Assembly (NCBI GenBank): GCA_028291705.1
Contig: JAQGNS010000189.1
Coordinates: 48,019-112,018 of the forward strand
DNA: 64,000 nucleotides
Reading direction: 5' to 3'
Source: Nevskia sp.
GTDB lineage: Bacteria; Pseudomonadota; Gammaproteobacteria; Nevskiales; Nevskiaceae
Both the position numbers and the translations under genes were made by a program. Under the pieces are notes generated by a model that had not been told where the DNA came from, searched no databases, and worked only from the letters and a program-made list of their open reading frames with translations. How positions within the stretch are numbered: the stretch's first letter is position 1; each line of letters starts with the position of its first letter. Of the stretch, positions 59,252 to 64,000 are shown piece by piece.

Positions 59252-61945
59252 ATGGCCCTCGCCAAGAACATCAGCGCCGGCCAGGCCGATCGTTACTACG
59301 ACAAGGACGACTATTACACCAAGGATGCGGCCGCGCCGTCGCAATGGCATGGCAGCGGCGCCAAAGCGCTTAGATTGAGTGGCGCCGTCAAACCGGAGGA
59401 CTTCAAGGCTCTGGTGCGAGGCGAATTACCCGATGGCACAACGCTCCACCGGGGCGGCAGCAATGTTCGCCGGGCGGGGACCGATTTCGAGTTCAGCGCG
59501 CCGAAGTCGTTTTCGATCCAGGCGTTGGTGGTGGGCGACGACCGCTTGGTCAAGGCGCACCAGCAGGCGGTGGCGGTTGCGCGGCAGCGGATCGAAGCGG
59601 TCATTGCCACACGCGTGACTAAGGCCGGCAAGACCACAGTGGAGTACACCGGCAGCGCTGTCATCGCCGAGTTCCTGCACACCACCAGCCGGGGCGGCGA
59701 CCCAGACCTGCACAGCCACGTTGTTGCCCTGAACATGACCCAACGGAAAGACGGCCAATGGCGCAGCGTCGACAACGAGGCGATGTTCAAGGAACAGCGC
59801 CTGATGTACCAGATTTACCTATCGGAACTGGCCAGGGCCGCGAAGGAGCTGGGCTATGGGATCACCACGGGCAAGCATGGAAACCCCGAACTGGCCCACA
59901 TCACCCGTGACCAGATCGAGCAATTCAGCAGCCGCGCGGTGGAGATCGAGGCACTGCTGGCCGCACAAGGCTTGACGCTGGAAACAGCGACGCCGAAGCA
60001 GAAGAAGGCGGCGACGATGAAGACGCGCCGTGCCAAGCAGAAATACGACCGCGGCGAGTTGGAACGGCGATGGCGCGAGCGGGCAGAGGCCATCGGCGTC
60101 AGGCGCTCGATTCCCGGAAGGGATGGACCTGACTCCGAAAACCGGAATCCCCGGAGCACCGGATTGCCGGACGAACGTGAGGCGGCGCGGGAGGCGATCG
60201 GGTTCGCCTTGGCTCATCTCGGTGAGCGGGAGGCGGCATTCGAGCGGGGGAAGCTGTTGGCGGTCGCCCTGCGGGAGTCGCGTGTTGTCAGCTATCACGC
60301 CATCGCGAACGAGTTGAAGCTACGGGAACGGTGGGGCAGCGTTATGGCGTCGCCGAACGGACGGAGGGTCACGACGCGGCAGGCACGCGACATCGAGCGG
60401 CGGATATTGGCCATCGAGAAGCGGGGCCGCGGTCATGTACGGCCAATCACTCCTGCAGATCAGGTGGCCCGTCATCTGGCCGAGCGGGATCTGAATGTGG
60501 GGCAGGCCGAAGCCACGCAACTGGCTGCGACCAGCGGCAACCGGGTGATCGGCATTCAGGGTCTGGCTGGCAGCGGCAAGACGACCATGCTGCGCACCTT
60601 TCAGGAAATCGCGCAGCAGAACGGCTATCACGTCATGGCTCTGGCACCCTCACATAGTGCAGTCCAAGCCCTCTCCAAGTCGGGCATAGAGGCCAAGACC
60701 CTGCAAAGTTGGCTGCTTGACCGGGAGGCTTCGGCGGCTCTGTCGAACCGGACGATTGTGGTGCTGGACGAGGCTGGTCTCGTGGGCAATCGCGCAGTGC
60801 TTGCCACGCTAGAGCGCGTGCGGGACCGCGGTGCGCGCATCATCCTCGTCGGAGACAAGAAGCAGTATGAGGCTGTCGAGGCCGGCCGTGCCTTTGCGCA
60901 GTTGCAGCAGCATGGCATGGCCACTGCGCAGATGACCCAGATGCTGCGCCAGCGCGACGGACGCCTGGCGCAGGCTGCGCGGCTGTCGGTCGATACCCCG
61001 GCGCAGGCGCTGGGACACCTTGAGGTGCGGGAGATCACCGATCCGGGAGAGCGCTATCGCCGGATCGCACAGGACTATGTCCGTTTGGATCCGGTGGAAA
61101 GGGGCAAGACCTTGATCCTGACCGGGACCAATGAGGCGCGCACGCAGCTCAACAACGCCGTACGGGTAGCGCTGACCGCAAGCGATGAGTTGGCCGGAGC
61201 ACGAACCACGATCCGCGTTTTCCAGCGCAAGGACATGACGGAGGCGGAACAGAAACGATTGGATCGCTACGCCATCGGCGACACGGTGCTGTTCCAGAAG
61301 GACTATCGGTCGATTGGGGCGGCACGCGGCGAAATCTACCGGGTGACCGGTATAGGGTTGGACGGGGTGCGTGCGGAGAGTGAGGACGATAAGGCGGTCG
61401 TGTTCGTGCCCGCGCAGGTGAGTGGCAAAGGTTTTACGCTGGGGAGGATCGAGTTGCGGGAAGTGGCGGCGGGCGAGGCGGTTAGGTTCACCGGCACCGA
61501 CCGGGCACAGGGCTTTAAGAACGGCGAGCGCGCCACGGTGGAGTCGGTTTCAGGAACGTCTCTCGTACTGGAGGCACCGGACGGGACGCGCAAGGCGCTG
61601 TCCACCGACCGAATTCTTCCATTGGAATACGGATACGCCGCCACTGGGCACAGTGCGCAGGGTCTTGGCGCCGATCGCGTGTTGATGGACCGCGATACCA
61701 GTGCGCCTACGACCAATCACCGCAGTTTCTACACCGATCTGACCCGCGCCAAACACGCCGTGGTGATTTACACGAATGATCGCCGCGGTTTACCGAAGGC
61801 CATTGTTCGTCAATCGCAGAAGACCACGGCCTTGGAAGTGGTGCGCGAACGCTCTAGGACGGAACGGACAGCACCGCCGCCGTCTCCTCAACACGGACGT
61901 TCCGCGCCTATTCCACAAGCCCCGCAACAACCGGCCGGACGGTGA
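59252..61945 (+). CDS. trwC: MOBF relaxase-helicase (TrwC/TraI-like)
   Basis: The 897-aa protein nicks oriT and unwinds the transferred strand. The N-terminal relaxase has paired tyrosines Tyr15/16 and Tyr21/22 and the HUH metal site His143, His154, His156 (GDPDLHSHVV). The C-terminal RecD-like helicase has GLAGSGKT (437-444) and VVLDEAGLV. It is shorter than TraI of F (1756 aa) and close to TrwC (966 aa). It starts 3 bp after the coupling protein gene. Confidence 0.94.
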   Translation: MALAKNISAGQADRYYDKDDYYTKDAAAPSQWHGSGAKALRLSGAVKPEDFKALVRGELPDGTTLHRGGSNVRRAGTDFEFSAPKSFSIQALVVGDDRLVKAHQQAVAVARQRIEAVIATRVTKAGKTTVEYTGSAVIAEFLHTTSRGGDPDLHSHVVALNMTQRKDGQWRSVDNEAMFKEQRLMYQIYLSELARAAKELGYGITTGKHGNPELAHITRDQIEQFSSRAVEIEALLAAQGLTLETATPKQKKAATMKTRRAKQKYDRGELERRWRERAEAIGVRRSIPGRDGPDSENRNPRSTGLPDEREAAREAIGFALAHLGEREAAFERGKLLAVALRESRVVSYHAIANELKLRERWGSVMASPNGRRVTTRQARDIERRILAIEKRGRGHVRPITPADQVARHLAERDLNVGQAEATQLAATSGNRVIGIQGLAGSGKTTMLRTFQEIAQQNGYHVMALAPSHSAVQALSKSGIEAKTLQSWLLDREASAALSNRTIVVLDEAGLVGNRAVLATLERVRDRGARIILVGDKKQYEAVEAGRAFAQLQQHGMATAQMTQMLRQRDGRLAQAARLSVDTPAQALGHLEVREITDPGERYRRIAQDYVRLDPVERGKTLILTGTNEARTQLNNAVRVALTASDELAGARTTIRVFQRKDMTEAEQKRLDRYAIGDTVLFQKDYRSIGAARGEIYRVTGIGLDGVRAESEDDKAVVFVPAQVSGKGFTLGRIELREVAAGEAVRFTGTDRAQGFKNGERATVESVSGTSLVLEAPDGTRKALSTDRILPLEYGYAATGHSAQGLGADRVLMDRDTSAPTTNHRSFYTDLTRAKHAVVIYTNDRRGLPKAIVRQSQKTTALEVVRERSRTERTAPPPSPQHGRSAPIPQAPQQPAGR

Positions 61946-61975
61946 CGGATGTGTCGCAGATAGTTGGAGTAAGCG

Positions 61976-62428
61976 ATGTCTAGAAAATGGAGTGGAACGT
62001 TGCCGGCAAGCAGTTCGGTACGCCGCCGGAGATTGGCGGCCTCCGACTATGCTGAGGCCGCCGGGCAGCTCAGTCTTGAATTGACGCCGCCCGCTCGCGC
62101 TGCTGAGTCGCAGCTGATTAAGCGATCGCGGAAGGTCGGACCCAGGCCTCAACCGCAAATTCCCCAACGACTGCCAGCGGTTAGCGGAACTATTCCCCTT
62201 GTTAAGTACGAGGATCGAGCGGAAGTCCAGACGACCAGACCATCCGACACTATCCTGCGACTTCCGGCCGTTAAGGCGGCGACTGGTTTGAGCCGATCTA
62301 CTATTTATGACCGAATTGGCAAAGGAACCTTTCCAGCGCCAGTACCACTGGATGGGAATCTAGTTGGATGGTCAGCCTTTGAAATTGGAGAGTGGGTTCA
62401 GCGAAGAATTGAAGCACGGCGGAACTGA
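61976..62428 (+). CDS. AlpA-family DNA-binding regulator
   Basis: The 150-aa protein ends in an AlpA/excisionase-like helix-turn-helix (ILRLPAVKAATGLSRSTIYD, KGTFPAPVPL, WSAFEIGEWV). The N-terminal 90 residues are basic and low in complexity. AlpA proteins control integrase expression or excision of islands, which suits its place beside the putative attachment site at 62577. GGAGTAAGCG precedes ATG 61976. Confidence 0.82.
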   Translation: MSRKWSGTLPASSSVRRRRLAASDYAEAAGQLSLELTPPARAAESQLIKRSRKVGPRPQPQIPQRLPAVSGTIPLVKYEDRAEVQTTRPSDTILRLPAVKAATGLSRSTIYDRIGKGTFPAPVPLDGNLVGWSAFEIGEWVQRRIEARRN

Positions 62429-62500
62429 CAAAACTGGCTAGTTGCTCGGTACGACGCGAGTCCGATGATGTCCGAATACAGCCGACCAAAAATTATTTCT

Positions 62501-62522
62501 TTTGTGGGGTGATTTGTGGGGT
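62501..62522 (+). repeat. Tandem 10-bp repeat TTTGTGGGGT
   Basis: TTTGTGGGGT at 62501-62510 and 62513-62522, 12-bp period, 54 bp left of the tRNA-like end. Such repeats near attachment sites can bind integrase or excisionase. The remainder of 62429-62833 has the tRNA-like end and a terminator but no gene. Confidence 0.5.
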
Positions 62523-62576
62523 AAATCCTGGCGATCCTTTGAAAATCTTTTTAAAAATAAATAGATGTGAAGTGGC

Positions 62577-62599
62577 TTCGAGTCCTAGTCCCCCAGCCA
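62577..62599 (+). other. tRNA 3'-end-like sequence, probable att site
   Basis: TTCGAGT (T-loop) followed by CCTAG and TCCCCCAG-CCA reads as the last 23 bases of a tRNA gene, with a G discriminator and CCA end as in tRNA-Gln. The bases before it (GTGGC) do not pair as a T-stem, so no complete tRNA is present. This is what remains beside an element integrated in a tRNA 3' end. A bidirectional terminator follows 5 bp later. Confidence 0.6.
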
Positions 62600-62603
62600 A
62601 ATC

Positions 62604-62636
62604 AAAAAGCCCCTGGCGCGAGCCAGGGGCTTTTTT
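62604..62636. terminator. Bidirectional rho-independent terminator
   Basis: AAAAAGCCCCTGGC-gcga-GCCAGGGGC-TTTTTT: 9-bp GC stem, with A-run and U-run flanks, active in both directions. Typical of a tRNA gene end. Confidence 0.92.
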
Positions 62637-62833
62637 GTTTGTGGCGGCGAGTGTTTTAATCGGGCTCTGTACCCGATTATCTACCCTAGTGGCGCCGGTC
62701 CACAGATAGCCCACGAAGTCAGCATATCGTCAATCTGCTACTGTCAACGCAAGGTAAGAGCGGCATAAAACATTGCATTTGGCGAACTTCAGCTTCGGTA
62801 GGAAGTGCACAATAGAACGAGAGGATCGGACGC

Positions 62834-63715
62834 ATGGCCTTTTTGGGGATAGACCCTGACGGCGTACTGATGGCCGAGGGGCCGACCCACGGAGGTAGAA
62901 TCCTCTGGCCGCATCCCATCGTTACTCTGGCCACATTGATCCATAGCGACCTCGACCTTCAGAAGATCGAGATCGAGGCAAATCTCTACGCGGCGCCGCT
63001 GCTTTTCCGAGAAGAGTATTTCGATCCAGTGACCCGCATTAGGCGCGGACGACTTTATCGGAACCAGGGTAATCAGCCGTCTATGTGGAATGGAGTACAG
63101 GGACATCCCGGCGGTCAGATTCAGCAGCTCAATTTGTGCACGTACCAAGCGGCCCAGTGGCGCGACCTGGAAGGCGACAGACCAATCAGTCGAACTCGCA
63201 TCGCGCTAGGGACGCGCAATGCGTTTGGCTTGTGGTCGGTTGTAATGGTGGAGCGGACTACAGGCCGAACTGATTTGATCACCCTTCGCACGCAGTCAAC
63301 TTTTGGGTTGCTACCTTCCGCCGAAGAACTGGACGTCCCCGCTGACGCGCGTGGCGAAATCCAAAGGGCTATCGATGGTGCAGTGAACGCAGCCCATCAC
63401 CAGTTGTCCGACGCAACGGTCGATGCGTGTAGGCATGCGGCAGTAGCCGCGCTTGGCACTTGGCGGCTTGCGGCTGCTAGCGTCGGAGCTGAATATCACG
63501 ACCTGGGAAAATTGGTGAGCATTATTGAAAAGCTCTCCGATTCGCCGAGCGTAATAGTCAACTGCGGCCGCATACTTGCTCGACTTCACTCCAGAACAAA
63601 GCCTAATGAGCGCAAGCTTCGTGACTTGCGCCGTAACGAGGACGCAGACGGCGAAGCGGCAATTGCTGTGCTGGGACTATTGTTGCGCGAACTGCGCCCC
63701 AGTCCTTTGCCATGA
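62834..63715 (+). CDS. Protein of unknown function
   Basis: The 293-aa product from ATG 62834 (ribosome site GAGGATCGGACGC) has no recognised domain. The N-terminal half is beta-rich, with GVLMAEGPTHGGRILWPHP and RGRLYRNQGN; the C-terminal half is helical (DGAVNAAHHQLSDATVDACR). No signal peptide. It lies outside the tRNA-like end, so it may be chromosomal or belong to another insertion. Confidence 0.65.
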   Translation: MAFLGIDPDGVLMAEGPTHGGRILWPHPIVTLATLIHSDLDLQKIEIEANLYAAPLLFREEYFDPVTRIRRGRLYRNQGNQPSMWNGVQGHPGGQIQQLNLCTYQAAQWRDLEGDRPISRTRIALGTRNAFGLWSVVMVERTTGRTDLITLRTQSTFGLLPSAEELDVPADARGEIQRAIDGAVNAAHHQLSDATVDACRHAAVAALGTWRLAAASVGAEYHDLGKLVSIIEKLSDSPSVIVNCGRILARLHSRTKPNERKLRDLRRNEDADGEAAIAVLGLLLRELRPSPLP

Positions 63716-63740
63716 TGCGGTTCTCCGGCGGATGCGTGAT

Positions 63741-63766
63741 GGTGGGCAAAGCGTAGCGTGCCCACC
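63741..63766. repeat. REP-like hairpin GGTGGGCA/TGCCCACC
   Basis: Perfect 8-bp arms around a 10-nt loop (63749-63758) between convergent genes. The shape is that of short chromosomal palindromic repeats, often at gene ends; no second copy seen in this window. Confidence 0.45.
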
Positions 63767-63827
63767 GTGGCTACGATCCTCGTGGGCATTGCCTTCGGTC
63801 TTGACCCGCCCTATTGCGTACCTGAGA

Positions 63828-64000
63828 TCAATTCCCGATCTTTTCTCCAGCCAACGCCGGCGTATTGATCGGTAGCCGGTGTGCCTTGGTCGCCTGTTCG
63901 AACGAGTAACCCAGCGCCAGCAGCTTCGGTTCGCTGAAGGCGGGGCCGAAGAAGGAGATGCCCACGGGCAGGCCGCCGGTGGTGAAGCCGGCGGGCACGA
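63828..64000 (-). CDS. Amidase, C-terminal fragment (5' end outside window)
   Basis: The minus strand read from the window edge to TGA (63828-63830) gives a frame with PAGFTTGGLPVGISFFG, then LGYSFEQATKAHRLP, the typical end of amidase-signature enzymes. The catalytic Ser-Ser-Lys part lies beyond the window. The gene is convergent with the unknown gene at 62834. Confidence 0.85.
   Translation of the reverse strand, partial: VPAGFTTGGLPVGISFFGPAFSEPKLLALGYSFEQATKAHRLPINTPALAGEKIGN

Noticed and set aside
62493-62714. 73-aa minus-strand frame over the terminator and tRNA-like end
   Set aside because: It runs through a strong terminator and has no ribosome site; likely chance.
1-64000. CRISPR arrays, rRNA genes, complete tRNA genes and IS elements
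   Set aside because: No regularly spaced repeats, no rRNA-like stretch, no complete cloverleaf and no transposase-like protein were seen.

Overview
High-GC proteobacterial DNA, most likely gamma- or betaproteobacterial. The grounds are a class I-like polyhydroxyalkanoate (PHA) synthase end next to a PhaZ-like depolymerase, a DUF1302/DUF1329 outer-membrane pair, dense LysR/TetR/LuxR regulation and a VirB/TrwC-type conjugation module. The genus cannot be fixed from sequence alone. Nothing was searched or aligned by computer; all assignments are by reading motifs.

Region 1 (1-23.4 kb) is a metabolic block. It starts with the tail of phaC and a phaZ-like hydrolase. Two tandem paralogous TetR regulators follow, then a catabolic run: FAD monooxygenase, VOC-type extradiol dioxygenase, fumarylacetoacetase-fold hydrolase and acyl-CoA dehydrogenase. 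A second run holds DUF1329 protein, YCF48-like beta-propeller, RND exporter, DUF1302 barrel, acyl-CoA ligase, NTF2-like protein and aldo/keto reductase. The layout fits uptake or activation of a hydrophobic or aromatic compound followed by hydroxylation, meta-cleavage and beta-oxidation-like steps. An 18-bp palindrome (ACTTKMC-N4-GKMAAGT) occurs four times at the promoters of this block and looks like its TetR operator. A LysR-controlled pirin-DoxX-pirin group and a LuxR solo close the region.

Region 2 (23.5-33.2 kb) is a VirB-type type IV secretion operon in the order B2-B3-B4-B5-lipoprotein-X-B6-B8-B9-B10-B11-zinc-ribbon protein. Region 3 (33.2-40.2 kb) carries mobile-element maintenance genes: HTH protein, NYN/PIN protein, ParB, ArdC-like antirestriction protein, Toprim primase and a small coiled-coil protein. 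Two related GC-rich inverted-repeat elements lie in front of parB and of the ardC group. Region 5 (56.5-62.6 kb) has an XRE regulator, a mobilization accessory, a TrwB/TraD coupling protein, a MOBF (TrwC-like) relaxase-helicase and an AlpA regulator. It ends at a 23-bp tRNA 3'-end-like sequence followed by a terminator, a likely attachment site. Regions 2-5 therefore read as an integrative conjugative element or integrated plasmid; no integrase is visible. After 62.8 kb come an unknown gene and an amidase end.

Region 4 (40.7-56.5 kb) is the cargo island and the most interesting part. Its centre is a tight four-gene operon: metallo-beta-lactamase-fold protein, one polypeptide fusing E2-like, E1-like and JAB deubiquitinase-like domains, a patatin-like phospholipase, and a five-helix membrane protein. 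It faces a divergent regulatory operon (sigma-like factor, coiled-coil protein, ImmA/IrrE protease, amber-interrupted small gene) across an intergenic region with two palindromes. No CD-NTase is present, so this is not standard CBASS; it is a good candidate for a ubiquitin-like-conjugation defence system with a phospholipase or membrane effector. To its right lie a PIN-type toxin-antitoxin pair, a second possible defence operon (LRAT-like, AlbA_2/Schlafen-like, HNH, unknown helical protein) and an AbiTii-like gene with a membrane partner. A second, truncated copy of the PIN-toxin 3' end at 56.45 kb makes a 40-bp imperfect direct repeat that brackets this 6.4-kb cargo segment.
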